64,000 bases of DNA from Hyphomicrobiales bacterium (GCA_017305535.1 JAFKKN010000002.1:248001-312000); one strand, 5' to 3'. Counted from the stretch's first letter, positions 8,038 to 17,293 are shown. Made by a program: numbers and translations. The notes: generated by a model from the letters alone, not told the origin.

Positions 8038-9267
8038 TCACCACTTGTTGAGGGTCGGCACCGGGACGTTCTCGGCGGCTTCCGTGTACTTGCCGTCCTT
8101 CACGGTCGCGATGCTCGCCACCATGCCCTGTGTCGGGAACGGCGCGTCGTTGGAGAACTTGATGGTGCCGAGAATCTTGAAGGTATCATCGGGAGTGATC
8201 GGAGCCGAAATCAGCGCCTCACGCACGGCCTCGCCGGTGATCTTGTCCGGACCAACCTTCTTGGCCGCGGCTTCGATCGCCCGCATCGCGATCAACGCCT
8301 GACCGAGACCCTGAACAGCGGACACCGTCCACTTGGCCTTGAGGTTGTACTTGCTTTGCAGCATGTCGAAGAATTCGCGACCCGGCGTCTTGGCGTCGGT
8401 CGGCGCCGCCATCGCGTAGACCTCGTAGTCGCCCTCCATCTGCTTGAGGTCGCCGATCGCGCGGCCGGATTCCGCCAGGCCGTTATGCGAACTCAGAATG
8501 ATCGGCACCTGCTTGCCGAGCGATTGCAGGGCGCGCTTGGTGGCAACCACCGCAGCCGTATTTGTCATGATCATGATCACTTCGGCGCCCTTGCGAGTCA
8601 CACGATTGACCTGCGTGGTGAGGTCGGTGGGCTGCACCTCGGTGAAGACGACTTCAACCACCTCGACCTTGTCGGGATTGTCCGCCGCGTAACGCTGAAC
8701 GCCCTTGTGCTGATCGACATAGGCGGGCGAGGCTTCCGACGAAATGATCGCGACCTTCAATGGTCCGGCGCCGCCACGCTTCTGGCGGAACCATTCGAAG
8801 AACGACGCGGCCTCGTGGCTGTAGGTCGGGCGCTGATTGAAAATCCACGGGTCCGGCTTCCAGGCGAAGCCATAAGCCGCCGTCGACATCACCATCGGAA
8901 TCTTGTCGGACGGCAGCCGTCCTTGCAGCGCCGCGACGTCAGGCCCGCCGACGCCGAGCGCGATGATCGGATTGAGTTCGGCCTTAATGCCGGGCCACAG
9001 GCTCGCCACCTGCGCGGCATCGTAGCGATGGTCGTAATCCTTGACGCCGAGCTTGACGCCGAGCTTCTTGCCGACTTCCGCGTTCCACCAGTCGATCACC
9101 GGCCGACGCGCGCCGATCAGATCCTTCATCACGTCCGCATAAGGGCCGGTGAAGTCCGCCAGCGAGGCGATGTTGTAGGTAGTCTCCGCCTTGGCCGGCA
9201 TCGTGGCCGCCAACAGGCCGAACGCGGCCGCCAATCCAGCCGTCTTGATGTGTTTCAGGATCGTCAT
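8038..9267 (-). CDS. Periplasmic binding protein of the Liv-type importer
   Basis: A 409-residue type I periplasmic binding protein with an N-terminal signal peptide (KHIKTAGLAAAFGLLAATMPAKA, cleaved near residue 27). The mature part starts with the ligand-binding YNIASLADFTGPYADV segment. It carries the substrate selectivity of the importer encoded in the same operon. Ligands of this sub-group next to acyl-CoA ligases are often aromatic or aliphatic carboxylates rather than amino acids; this is inference from context. The gene lies between livM (48 bp upstream) and livF (61 bp downstream). Confidence 0.9.
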   Translation of the reverse strand: MTILKHIKTAGLAAAFGLLAATMPAKAETTYNIASLADFTGPYADVMKDLIGARRPVIDWWNAEVGKKLGVKLGVKDYDHRYDAAQVASLWPGIKAELNPIIALGVGGPDVAALQGRLPSDKIPMVMSTAAYGFAWKPDPWIFNQRPTYSHEAASFFEWFRQKRGGAGPLKVAIISSEASPAYVDQHKGVQRYAADNPDKVEVVEVVFTEVQPTDLTTQVNRVTRKGAEVIMIMTNTAAVVATKRALQSLGKQVPIILSSHNGLAESGRAIGDLKQMEGDYEVYAMAAPTDAKTPGREFFDMLQSKYNLKAKWTVSAVQGLGQALIAMRAIEAAAKKVGPDKITGEAVREALISAPITPDDTFKILGTIKFSNDAPFPTQGMVASIATVKDGKYTEAAENVPVPTLNKW

Positions 9268-9314
9268 CGTTCAGTTCCTCCCATGAACAGTCTCGATTGC
9301 GAAGCGCGGCGTCC

Positions 9315-10367
9315 TCAGTAAGGGAACGGCCACAGGCGATAGGATCGTTTCATAATGTTCCAGCGGTGCATCAGGCCGCGCGGCTCGAAGATCAGGAATG
9401 CCGCGATGATGCCGCCGAGAAACACGTTCATCAGCGCGAACACGACGTCACCGCCGAGCCCGGGGAATTGCGCCACGATGCTGGGGCCGAGCGTGACGAA
9501 GCTCTCCTGGATCGCCTTGATGACGAACACGCCGATCAGAGCGCCGGTGATCGAACCGAGACCGCCGACGATCACCATGGCGATGAACCAGATCGAGTGG
9601 AACAACGTGAACTGATCGACTGCGACAAAGCGCACGTAATAGGCCCACAGCGCGCCGCCGATGCCGGCGTAGAACGCACCGATCAGGAACGCTGTCGCCT
9701 TGGTGCGGACGACGTTGATGCCCATCAGCCCGGAGGCGACGTCATCGTCATTGACTGCGACGAAAGCGCGTCCGTGCCGGCTGCGCACGATGCCGTAAGC
9801 ACCGAACACCATCGCCGCCGTCACCGCGAGGCATAGATAATAGATCGACGTATCGCTGACGAAACTGAAGCCGAAAATCTGCGCCGGTTGCAGGGTCAAG
9901 CCGTTCGATCCGCCGAACCACGACTGCGGCAGATTGAGAATCAGGAAGTGAAACAGCGTCTGCGCCGCGATGGTGGTGAGCGCCAGATAGAATCCCTTGA
10001 TGCGCACCGCCGACAGGCCGAAGATGAAGCCGAACAGCGCGGCGGCGCAACCGCCGAGCGGGATACTGAGCCAGAATGGCAGATTGAACTTGATGGCGAG
10101 CGCGCCGGTGGCGTAGGCGCCGACCCCCATGAAGGCGGCCTGACCAAGGTTGATCTGCCCCGCGTAGCCCATGTTGATCTGCAACCCGATCACGACCACG
10201 GCCATGATCAGCATGTTGGTCGAGATCGCGACCAGACGCGGCCCCAAGACATGGGGCAACGCGATCATCGCGATCAGAAGCAGAAGAAGCGCGACCCACT
10301 GTCCGCGGGTGCGGACCAAGGCCTGATCGCGTTCGAAGCTGGTGGCGAATACGCCTGCCGGATCCAT
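9315..10367 (-). CDS. Liv-type ABC transporter permease (LivM family)
   Basis: A 350-residue membrane protein with about nine hydrophobic segments. It has the LivM hallmark GYAGQINLGQAAFMGVGAYA near residue 68 and the cytoplasmic EAA-like loop SRHGRAFVAVNDDDVASGLMGI. It pairs with the LivH-type permease encoded 3 bp upstream to form the transmembrane pore. The C-terminal tail EPRGLMHRWNIMKRSYRLWPFPY is typical for this operon type. Confidence 0.92.
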   Translation of the reverse strand: MDPAGVFATSFERDQALVRTRGQWVALLLLLIAMIALPHVLGPRLVAISTNMLIMAVVVIGLQINMGYAGQINLGQAAFMGVGAYATGALAIKFNLPFWLSIPLGGCAAALFGFIFGLSAVRIKGFYLALTTIAAQTLFHFLILNLPQSWFGGSNGLTLQPAQIFGFSFVSDTSIYYLCLAVTAAMVFGAYGIVRSRHGRAFVAVNDDDVASGLMGINVVRTKATAFLIGAFYAGIGGALWAYYVRFVAVDQFTLFHSIWFIAMVIVGGLGSITGALIGVFVIKAIQESFVTLGPSIVAQFPGLGGDVVFALMNVFLGGIIAAFLIFEPRGLMHRWNIMKRSYRLWPFPY

Positions 10368-10370
10368 CGA

Positions 10371-11255
10371 TCAGACCCTTTCGATAGTCTTCCAGCCGAA
10401 CATTCCGGTCGGCCGAATGAAGAGGATAACTAGCATGATGATGAACGGGAAAACGGTGCCGATGGCGCCGCCCACGATCGGATCGAGGTAGGCCGTCACC
10501 AGCCCCTGAATGATGCCTACGATCAAACCGGCGAGCAGCACGCCGGCGATTGCCTCGAAGCCGGCCAGCAACGCCACCGGCAACGCCGCGAGCCCGATGT
10601 CAGACGCAAGGAAGTTGAGCGACTTGCCGCTGAGGAAGATGATCGCGCCGAGCGTGGAGAGCACCGCGCCGAGAACCCATGCGAAGGCGATGGAGCGCTT
10701 CACCGAAATGCCCATCGACAGCGCGACCTGATGATCTTCTGCTACCGCCGTCATGCGCAGACCCGCGCGGGTGCGGTTGAAGAACCATGACAGGCCGAAC
10801 CCGACGATCACCGTGATGACGCCGCCGACCAGCAGCGAGCGCGGGATCAGGATGTCGCCGATGATCACCGGCTGCAACGGGAAGATGATCGGGAACGAAC
10901 GCACCTGCGGGCCGAACAGCACGAGGATCAGGCCGCGGATCAGGATCAGCAATCCGATCGTGACCATCACCATGGCGAACACGGATTCACCGGCGAGACG
11001 GGAGAAGAACACGCGCTCGACCAGAAGCCCGAAGATCGCCGCCGCGACGAAAGCGAGCGGCAGGCCTACCCAGAGCGGCAACCCGAGCGAGGCGACCATC
11101 CACCAGACGATGAAGCCGCCGAACACGACGAGTTCACCCTGCGCGAAATTGAACACCTTCGAGGCGCGATAGATCACCACGAAGCCCATGGCGATCAGGG
11201 CATACAACAGCCCGACCAGCGCCCCGTTGATGAGGTAGTTGATGAAATCGATCAT
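10371..11255 (-). CDS. Liv-type ABC transporter permease (LivH family)
   Basis: A 294-residue polytopic permease beginning with the LivH pattern INYLINGALVGLLYALIAMG and containing FNFAQGELVVFGGF and the coupling loop RTRAGLRMTAVAEDHQVALSMGI. Its start overlaps the stop of the upstream acyl-CoA ligase gene by four bases, which indicates translational coupling and ties substrate import to CoA activation. It works with the LivM-type subunit encoded just downstream. Confidence 0.92.
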   Translation of the reverse strand: MIDFINYLINGALVGLLYALIAMGFVVIYRASKVFNFAQGELVVFGGFIVWWMVASLGLPLWVGLPLAFVAAAIFGLLVERVFFSRLAGESVFAMVMVTIGLLILIRGLILVLFGPQVRSFPIIFPLQPVIIGDILIPRSLLVGGVITVIVGFGLSWFFNRTRAGLRMTAVAEDHQVALSMGISVKRSIAFAWVLGAVLSTLGAIIFLSGKSLNFLASDIGLAALPVALLAGFEAIAGVLLAGLIVGIIQGLVTAYLDPIVGGAIGTVFPFIIMLVILFIRPTGMFGWKTIERV

Positions 11256-13216
11256 GCGGTGGCTCGCAATGGTTCGGCGGCGTTGCCGGCCTTGGTCCCC
11301 TTGGCGACATCGTGGATGGGGACGCCGGCGGACAGCGTACCCTTGCGCCCATCCTGATAGGTCACCGCGATCTCAAGTGCCTGATGATCCCGGCCGCCAT
11401 ACATCGCCTCGATCAAGGCGGCGTAACGCTCGGCGAGGAACTCGCGGCGCAGCTTGCGCGTGCGCGTCAGTTCGCCTTCGTCCGGATCGAGTTCTTTCGG
11501 GAAATTGGCGAAGCGCCGCACCCGCGCGTGCTCAGGCAGGAAGGTGTTGACGCGCGCGATCTCGCCGCGCACCAGTTCGGCCACCTCGGCCTTCTGCGAC
11601 AGGTCGGTGAAGGTGGAGAAGCTGATATTGCGATCCTCAGCCCAGCGCGACACCACGCTCATGTCGATGTTGATCAGCGCGCCGATATAGTCGCGCGTCT
11701 CGTCGCCGAGCGTCATGATATCCTTGATGAACGGGCTGAAGCGCAATCGCGTTTCGATGAACTGCGGCGGGAAGCGCTCGCCCGAGCGAAGCTGCCGCAA
11801 GTCGTCGAGGCGCTCGAGGAACACGAGTTCGCCGCTGTCGGTGACCGACACCGCGTCGCCGGTACGGTACCAGCCTTCCTGCACGCGTTGCACGACGCTG
11901 TCGGGCTTTTTGTAATAGCCCTGGAAGAAGCTGCCGCCGCGAATCAACAATTCGCCTTCATCCGACACCTGCCATTCCAGCGCCGAGCCGGACTCCGGAT
12001 GCGCCGTCAGCCAATGCCCGACGGTTTCGAGATTGTAGCGATCGCCCTGATGCAGCGTCAGCAGGCCGATTTCCGTGGTGCCGTAGATGTTGCGCAATGG
12101 CACGCCGATAGCATGGAATAAGCGGAACACGTCCGGCGCCATCGTCGAGCCGCCGCACAGCGCGAGCTTGATGCGGGTGAGGCCGAGCTTGTCGCGCAGC
12201 GGCTTCAGCACCAGCATTTCCGCCAGCGGCAGCGCGAGCCGCGCGCCGAACGGAATTGGCTTGCCTTCGAGCCGCGCGACATGGACCTTGTGGCCGATAT
12301 CGACGCCCCAGGCGTAGATCGCCCGCCGCGTCCGGCCGGCATCGAGCATCCGTCCCTGAATGGTGGCCGCGAGGCTTTCCCATTGCCGGGGCGCGAACAC
12401 CATCACCTCGACGGCGAGTTCGCGGATATTATTGAGGACCTCTTCCGGCGACTCCGGGAAATTCACCACCAACGGCAGCAGAAGACCGATGGTGACGCCG
12501 AAGAACTGCTCTGTCGCCCAGGCCGGCGCGATGTAGGTGAGATATTCCATCCCCGGCTTGATGCCGGTCGCCGCGATCACGCGATGCGCGTTATCGACCA
12601 GATAACGATGCGTCAGCACCACGCCTTTCGGCCGCCCGGTGGTGCCCGACGTATAGGACAGCACCGCGACGTCGTCGGGCCGCCCCGTTTCGACCAGCTT
12701 GCGGAAAAGATCGGCATCCTCGGCATGACGCGCACGCCCGGCATCGAGCACCTTTTCGAACGGCGTCAACCGGGCGTGATGATAGGACCACATGCCGGTG
12801 TCGTCCCAATAGATCAGCTGGCGCAGATGCGGCACGCGATCGAGGATCGCCAGCCCCTTGTCCACCTGCTCCTGATCCTGCGCCACCAGACAGACCGCGT
12901 CGCTGTCATTGAGCAGGTATTCGATCTCGTCGGCGGTGATATCGGGGTAGAGCGAGACGATCTTGCAGCCGATCGAGAAGGCCGCGAACTCGCTCCAGAA
13001 ATTCTCCGGCTCGTTCTCGCCGATGATGGCGACGGTTTCGCCACGACGAATGCCCATCGCATCGAGGCCGAGTGCAAAGGCCCGCACCTTCTCCAGCACG
13101 TCGCCGTAACTGTATTCGCGCCAGATGCCGCGATACTTGTGGCGCTCGACAAGCTGACCGGGGGCCGCGCTGGCGCGATCCAGCAACAACTGCGGAATGG
13201 TACGCATCGGCAGCAT
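11252..13216 (-). CDS. AMP-dependent long-chain acyl-CoA synthetase embedded in the importer operon
   Basis: A 654-residue adenylate-forming enzyme. The P-loop LSYTSGTTGRPKGVVLTH lies near residue 187; IYGTTEIGLLTLHQGD (A5), GWYRTGDAVSV (A7) and FLERLDDLRQLRSGERFPPQFIE (A8) follow in order. Length and the gap between domains fit long-chain fatty-acid-CoA ligases. It converts a free acid to its CoA ester with ATP. The gene sits between livG (one-base overlap) and livH (four-base overlap), so the enzyme is made together with the importer and may trap the incoming acid as CoA ester. The actual acid is not shown by the sequence. Confidence 0.9.
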   Translation of the reverse strand: MLPMRTIPQLLLDRASAAPGQLVERHKYRGIWREYSYGDVLEKVRAFALGLDAMGIRRGETVAIIGENEPENFWSEFAAFSIGCKIVSLYPDITADEIEYLLNDSDAVCLVAQDQEQVDKGLAILDRVPHLRQLIYWDDTGMWSYHHARLTPFEKVLDAGRARHAEDADLFRKLVETGRPDDVAVLSYTSGTTGRPKGVVLTHRYLVDNAHRVIAATGIKPGMEYLTYIAPAWATEQFFGVTIGLLLPLVVNFPESPEEVLNNIRELAVEVMVFAPRQWESLAATIQGRMLDAGRTRRAIYAWGVDIGHKVHVARLEGKPIPFGARLALPLAEMLVLKPLRDKLGLTRIKLALCGGSTMAPDVFRLFHAIGVPLRNIYGTTEIGLLTLHQGDRYNLETVGHWLTAHPESGSALEWQVSDEGELLIRGGSFFQGYYKKPDSVVQRVQEGWYRTGDAVSVTDSGELVFLERLDDLRQLRSGERFPPQFIETRLRFSPFIKDIMTLGDETRDYIGALINIDMSVVSRWAEDRNISFSTFTDLSQKAEVAELVRGEIARVNTFLPEHARVRRFANFPKELDPDEGELTRTRKLRREFLAERYAALIEAMYGGRDHQALEIAVTYQDGRKGTLSAGVPIHDVAKGTKAGNAAEPLRATA

Positions 13217-14043
13217 CAGCGATTCCCCTCGCCCAGATACGCCTTCAGCACCGCCGGATTCTCCTGAATTTCACGCGGCGTTCCCTCCGCGATCTTGCGG
13301 CCGAAATCGAGCACGACGATGCGATCTGCGAGATCCATCACGACGCCCATGTCGTGCTCGACCAGCACCACGGGAATCCGCCGCGCCTCGCGTACGTCGA
13401 GAATGAAGCGCGCGAGATCTTCCTTCTCTTCGGTGTTCATGCCGGCCATCGGCTCGTCCATCAGCAGAATGCTCGGCTCCTGCGCCAAAGCACGGCCAAG
13501 ATCGACGCGCTTGCGCAGGCCATAACCAAGGCTGCCGACCGGCTGGTGACGGATCGATTCGATTTCGAGCAGTTCGATAATTTCCTCGACGACCTCGCGG
13601 TGGCGCATTTCCTCGCGCCGGCACGCCCCGAAATAAAGGAACGCCGACGGAATCGAGCTCTTCATGTGGATGTGACGGCCGACCATGATGTTTTCGATCA
13701 CGGTCATGTTCGAGAAGATGTGCGTGCCCTGGAAAGTCCGCGCCAGACCGGCGCGCACGATGTTATGGACACCCATGCTGGAGATCACCGCGCCATTGAA
13801 ACGCACCTCGCCCTGCTGCGGCCGATAGAATCCGCTAAGGCAATTCATCAACGAGGTCTTGCCGGCGCCATTCGGCCCGATCACCGCCAACAGTTCGTCC
13901 GCGCCGACCGAGATGGACACCTTGTCGAGCGCAACGACGCCCCCGAAGGCCATCCGGATACCGTCAGCAACAAGAACCGCGGAATTTTGCACCGCAGCGG
14001 AATTTCGCGATGGCGAATAGACAGGTGAAACGGCACTCAACAC
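13216..14043 (-). CDS. Liv-type ABC transporter ATP-binding protein (LivG family)
   Basis: A 275-residue ATPase with Walker A GPNGAGKTSLMN, the LivG-type signature region SLGYGLRKRVDLGRALAQEP (the family's degenerate LSGGQ), Walker B LLMDEPMAGMN and the switch region VLVEHDMGVVMD. It is the first gene of the importer operon and its stop overlaps the ligase start by one base. GTG at 14043 or TTG at 14040 could be the start; a strong AAGGAGGT lies just upstream and spaces better with TTG. The upstream region carries candidate TetR operators. Confidence 0.92.
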   Translation of the reverse strand: MLSAVSPVYSPSRNSAAVQNSAVLVADGIRMAFGGVVALDKVSISVGADELLAVIGPNGAGKTSLMNCLSGFYRPQQGEVRFNGAVISSMGVHNIVRAGLARTFQGTHIFSNMTVIENIMVGRHIHMKSSIPSAFLYFGACRREEMRHREVVEEIIELLEIESIRHQPVGSLGYGLRKRVDLGRALAQEPSILLMDEPMAGMNTEEKEDLARFILDVREARRIPVVLVEHDMGVVMDLADRIVVLDFGRKIAEGTPREIQENPAVLKAYLGEGNR

Positions 14044-14175
14044 GCACCTCCTTCACCAGCGCAATCCTGCGACATTCATCCTCCCCAAGGTATGCGGCAT
14101 TTCGACCGGGTAGACGCCCCACGTTCAAGACCCGGTCGATCCTTGGCGGATTTTATGACCAAGCAGGCTTGTTTT

Positions 14176-14192
14176 TAACTTGATAGTCAATT
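14176..14192 (-). promoter_or_regulatory. Candidate TetR-type operator, site 2
   Basis: AATTGACTATCAAGTTA on the minus strand, about 130 bp upstream of the livG-type gene. Shares 13 of 17 or more positions with sites 1 and 3, all with AATTGACy and GTTA at the same spacing. Confidence 0.45.
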
Positions 14193-14442
14193 TGCGTCAA
14201 GCAGGTTCGCATGCGCAACGCGCGTCATCGTCGAATGAGGAGGGCCGAACATTTGAATTTCGCCACCGCGGAGCAGCAACGGCCGGCATCGATTATCCTT
14301 CAATTGCAGAGGGAGCGCCGCTTTTCTCATGAATATCGGCTTGTATTCAGGAATCCCGACGCGCGCTCGATGATGCCAAGACCGCACCCCTCCGGTGGGA
14401 TAACGACGCAGGAAATCGAATTGGATAGACTGTCGATTATTA

Positions 14443-14459
14443 AATTGACCAATGCGTTA
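14443..14459 (+). promoter_or_regulatory. Candidate TetR-type operator, site 3
   Basis: AATTGACCAATGCGTTA on the plus strand, about 140 bp upstream of the acyl-CoA dehydrogenase start. Same AATTGACy-5-GTTA layout as the sites at 4950 and 14176. Confidence 0.42.
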
Positions 14460-14600
14460 AATAACCTAATATTGAGTTGAATAGAGAGATCCCGCGCCGA
14501 CCAAACCAACGTCGCGCACTTGCGCCCCGTTAGGGTGCGACACAACAAACGGTCCGGCGGCGCCGCGCGATCTTCGACAACGACATGCAGGAGGACCCGG

Positions 14601-15758
14601 ATGGCGCAGCCCGAAAACAAATCTTTTTCATTCCTGAGCGATCAGCAGATCATGGTGCGCGACGTCGCGCGCGGCGTGGCGACCGACACAATCGCCCCAA
14701 CCGCCGCGGAACGCGACCGCACCGCGGCCTGGCCACACGCCGAATTGAAGGCGCTCGCCAGTCTCGGTTTCATGGGCATGCTGCCGTCCGAGCAATATGG
14801 CGGCTCCAACGCCGGCTTTCTCTCATACTGCCTGGCGTTCGAGGAAATCGCCGCTGCGGACGCCGGCGTCGGCACCATCTTCCATGTCCATAACACCACC
14901 GCCTACACCATCGGCCTGCACGGCACCGAAGCGCAAAAGCAGAAATATCTGCCGCCGATGCTGCGCGGCGAGAAGATCGGCGCCTTTCTCCTCACCGAGC
15001 CGCAGGCCGGCTCGGACACCTCGGCGTTTCGCGCCACCGCGCATCGCGACGGTGATCATTACGTGCTGAACGGCACCAAGCAATTCATCTCCAACGGCAG
15101 CGAGGCCGGCATGACCATCGTGCTCGCCCGCACCGATCCGCAGGCCGGCAGGAAGGGCTTCACGACGTTTCTGGTCGACCCGACCAGCCCCGGCTACAAC
15201 ATCGCCCGCGTCGAGGACAAACTCGGCCAGCGCACCGCGCACATCGCACAGATCCAGCTCGACAATCTTCGGGTGCCGGCGGAGAACGTGCTCGGCGAGG
15301 TCGGCGGCGGCTACAAGATCGTGATGGGCGGCCTGTCAGATGGGCGCATCGCGATTGCCGCCCAGGCGGTCGGCGTCGCCCAGGCCGCGCTCGATGCGGC
15401 GATCCGCTATGCCAGCGAGCGCGAGGCCTACGGCAAGCCGATCGCCGCATTGCAGGCGGTAAGCTTCCATCTCGCGGAGATGGCGGCTCAGGTCGACGTG
15501 GCGCGGCAATACTACATCCACGCCGCGCGGCTGCTCGAGGCCGGCGTCCCCTGCTTCAAGGAAGCCGCCATCGCCAAGCTCACAGCCTCGGAGATGGCCG
15601 AAAAGGTCTGCTCGGATGCGCTGCAGGTGCACGGCGGCTACGGCTACCTGAAGGACTTTCCGGTCGAACGCTACTATCGGGACGTTCGCGTCTGCAAAAT
15701 CTACGAGGGGACCAGCGATATCCAGAAGCAGATCATCGCGCGCAGCCTCTCGGCCTGA
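14601..15758 (+). CDS. Acyl-CoA dehydrogenase
   Basis: A 385-residue flavoprotein with all three acyl-CoA dehydrogenase domains. Signatures are FLLTEPQAGSDTSAFR (FAD/substrate binding, about residue 124), LNGTKQFISNGSEAG, and the C-terminal VHGGYGYLKDFPVERYYRDVRV followed by KIYEGTSDIQKQ, which holds the catalytic Glu. It oxidises acyl-CoA to 2-enoyl-CoA and passes electrons to ETF. I chose the ATG at 14601 because AGGAGG lies 6-10 bases before it and the upstream extension is Arg-rich and unlike the family. It supplies the first oxidation of the acyl-CoA module. Confidence 0.92.
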   Translation: MAQPENKSFSFLSDQQIMVRDVARGVATDTIAPTAAERDRTAAWPHAELKALASLGFMGMLPSEQYGGSNAGFLSYCLAFEEIAAADAGVGTIFHVHNTTAYTIGLHGTEAQKQKYLPPMLRGEKIGAFLLTEPQAGSDTSAFRATAHRDGDHYVLNGTKQFISNGSEAGMTIVLARTDPQAGRKGFTTFLVDPTSPGYNIARVEDKLGQRTAHIAQIQLDNLRVPAENVLGEVGGGYKIVMGGLSDGRIAIAAQAVGVAQAALDAAIRYASEREAYGKPIAALQAVSFHLAEMAAQVDVARQYYIHAARLLEAGVPCFKEAAIAKLTASEMAEKVCSDALQVHGGYGYLKDFPVERYYRDVRVCKIYEGTSDIQKQIIARSLSA

Positions 15759-15767
15759 CGTTCGACG

Positions 15768-15800
15768 AATTGACTTTACGGCCGTAGTTTTGACTATGGC
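15768..15800 (+). promoter_or_regulatory. Candidate operator in the tetR promoter
   Basis: AATTGACTTTACGGCCGTAG followed by TTTTGACTAT, about 50-80 bp before the TetR start. It shares only the AATTGACT half of the 17-bp motif, but contains the perfect palindrome ACGGCCGT. Autoregulation is a guess. Confidence 0.3.
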
Positions 15801-15850
15801 ACCTGAAATCGCGAATCGGCCAAGAGCCGTGGGTTATTTGGCATGATCTC

Positions 15851-16495
15851 ATGAAGAAGGCTTCGACAGCAAGGCGCGGCCGCCACGCCTCGGCGTGGAA
15901 AAGCGTCGTTCTGAGCCGGGAGCAGCAGTTCTCGCTCAAACGGGCCGCCCTGCTTCGCGAAGCCGGACGCGCCTTCAGTCTGCGCGGCTATCACAACACT
16001 TCGCTCGAGGACGTCGCGAAGACGCTGGATGTCACCAAGGCCGCGCTTTACTACTACGTCAAGAACAAGCAGGAAATTCTCTTCGAATGCCACATGCTCG
16101 CGCTCGACTTCGGCGACGAGGCCATGAAGCATTGCGAGGAGCACGGCAAGACCGGCCTGGACAAGATCCTGCTGCTTGTCGACAAATACGTCCGCACGAT
16201 TACCAGCGAGATGGGCTCCTTCGCCGTGCTCGGCGAATATCACGCGCTGGAGCCGCAGAACAAGGCGATCATCAGCAAGCGCCGCGACAAGTTCGATCGC
16301 GCCTTCCGCAAACTGATTTCCGAGGGCATCACTGACGGCACCGTGCGCACCGTCGATCCCAAGCTGACGGTGTTCTTCTTCATGGGATCGATCAACTGGA
16401 TGACGCGCTGGTTCACTCCGGAAGGATCGGCCAGCGGCGAGGAGATCGCTCGCCAACTGGTCGATCTGGTGAAAGGCGCATTGCGCGCGCGTTGA
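15851..16495 (+). CDS. TetR-family transcriptional regulator
   Basis: A 214-residue regulator. The N-terminal helix-turn-helix is clear: AGRAFSLRGYHNTSLEDVAKTLDVTKAALYYYVKNKQEIL (about residues 38-76), preceded by a basic leader. The ligand-binding C-terminal domain resembles the TetR_C group found with acyl-CoA genes (FadR/PsrA-like), ending in a MGSINWMTRWFTPEGSASGEEIARQLVDLV helix pair. It probably senses an acyl-CoA or the free acid and controls the surrounding module. It is convergent with the crotonase gene, with only 3 bp between stops. Confidence 0.9.
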   Translation: MKKASTARRGRHASAWKSVVLSREQQFSLKRAALLREAGRAFSLRGYHNTSLEDVAKTLDVTKAALYYYVKNKQEILFECHMLALDFGDEAMKHCEEHGKTGLDKILLLVDKYVRTITSEMGSFAVLGEYHALEPQNKAIISKRRDKFDRAFRKLISEGITDGTVRTVDPKLTVFFFMGSINWMTRWFTPEGSASGEEIARQLVDLVKGALRAR

Positions 16496-16498
16496 TAT

Positions 16499-17293
16499 CT
16501 ACTTGCGCCCGACCCAGACCGGCTTGCGCTTTTCGACGAAGGCGTTGATCCCCTCGCGCGCGTCAGTATGCGCCATGTTCCGCACCACGAGTTCGCCGGA
16601 ATATTCATAGGCATCCGACACCGGCATCTGAAGCTGGCGGTAGAACGCCTGCTTGCCGAGCGCCAGCGTATAAGTGGACTTCGAGGCGATCTCCGCAGCC
16701 ATCGTCTCGACCGTTTCGGCGAGCTGTTCGGGCGCGACCACCTCGTTCACGAGCCCGATCCGCAGCGCGAACTCCGCATCATAAAGGCGTCCCGTGGTCA
16801 GCATCTGCATTGCGTGCTTCGGCATCACGGTGCGCGACAACGCCACCATCGGCGTCAGGCACCACAGGCCGATATTCACGCCCGGGGTCGCGAACCGCGC
16901 CTCGCTGGAGGCAATCGCCAGATCGGCGCTGGCCACCAACTGGCAACCGGCGGCGGACGCCACGCCTTCGACGCTGGCGATAATGATCTGCGGCTGATCC
17001 CGCATCGCCTGCATCATCGTCGAGCATCGCGTCGATACCGTCTTGAAGAATTCCGGATCGGTCTCGCCGTCGAATTCCGTAAGGTCGTGTCCCGCGCAAA
17101 AGATCTTCTTGCCGATGCCGCCCAGCACGATCACCGCGATCGAAGGCTCCTGCCGCAGGTCCATCAAATGACGGGTCAATGCATCGATGGTCGCGAGCGA
17201 CAGGCTGTTGCCGTTGCGCGGCCGGTTCAACGACAGGAACGACACCGCGCCGGCATCTTCCCGCATAACGATATCCTGGCCCTCGCCCATCAC
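16499..17293 (-). CDS. Crotonase-family protein (ECHDC3-like) lacking the hydratase glutamates
   Basis: A 264-residue crotonase-fold protein. The oxyanion-hole segment FCAGHDLTEF is intact, but the two Glu residues of classical enoyl-CoA hydratase are replaced: the first is Gln in AAGCQLVASADLAIA (about residue 118) and the second is Gly in FATPGVNIGLWCLTPMVALSR (about residue 138). This pattern is typical of the ECHDC3 sub-family, whose reaction is not firmly known. The gene is alone on the minus strand between the TetR gene and irr; TTG/GTG alternatives to the ATG at 17293 are not favoured. Confidence 0.87.
   Translation of the reverse strand: MMGEGQDIVMREDAGAVSFLSLNRPRNGNSLSLATIDALTRHLMDLRQEPSIAVIVLGGIGKKIFCAGHDLTEFDGETDPEFFKTVSTRCSTMMQAMRDQPQIIIASVEGVASAAGCQLVASADLAIASSEARFATPGVNIGLWCLTPMVALSRTVMPKHAMQMLTTGRLYDAEFALRIGLVNEVVAPEQLAETVETMAAEIASKSTYTLALGKQAFYRQLQMPVSDAYEYSGELVVRNMAHTDAREGINAFVEKRKPVWVGRK

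Larger units (their letters stand above)
14044..14600. other. Intergenic promoter region between importer operon and acyl-CoA dehydrogenase
   Basis: No convincing gene. AT-richer than its flanks around 14,150-14,200 and 14,400-14,480. It carries two copies of the candidate TetR operator, one near each divergent gene. Short frames here lack ribosome binding sites and recognisable content. Confidence 0.6.
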
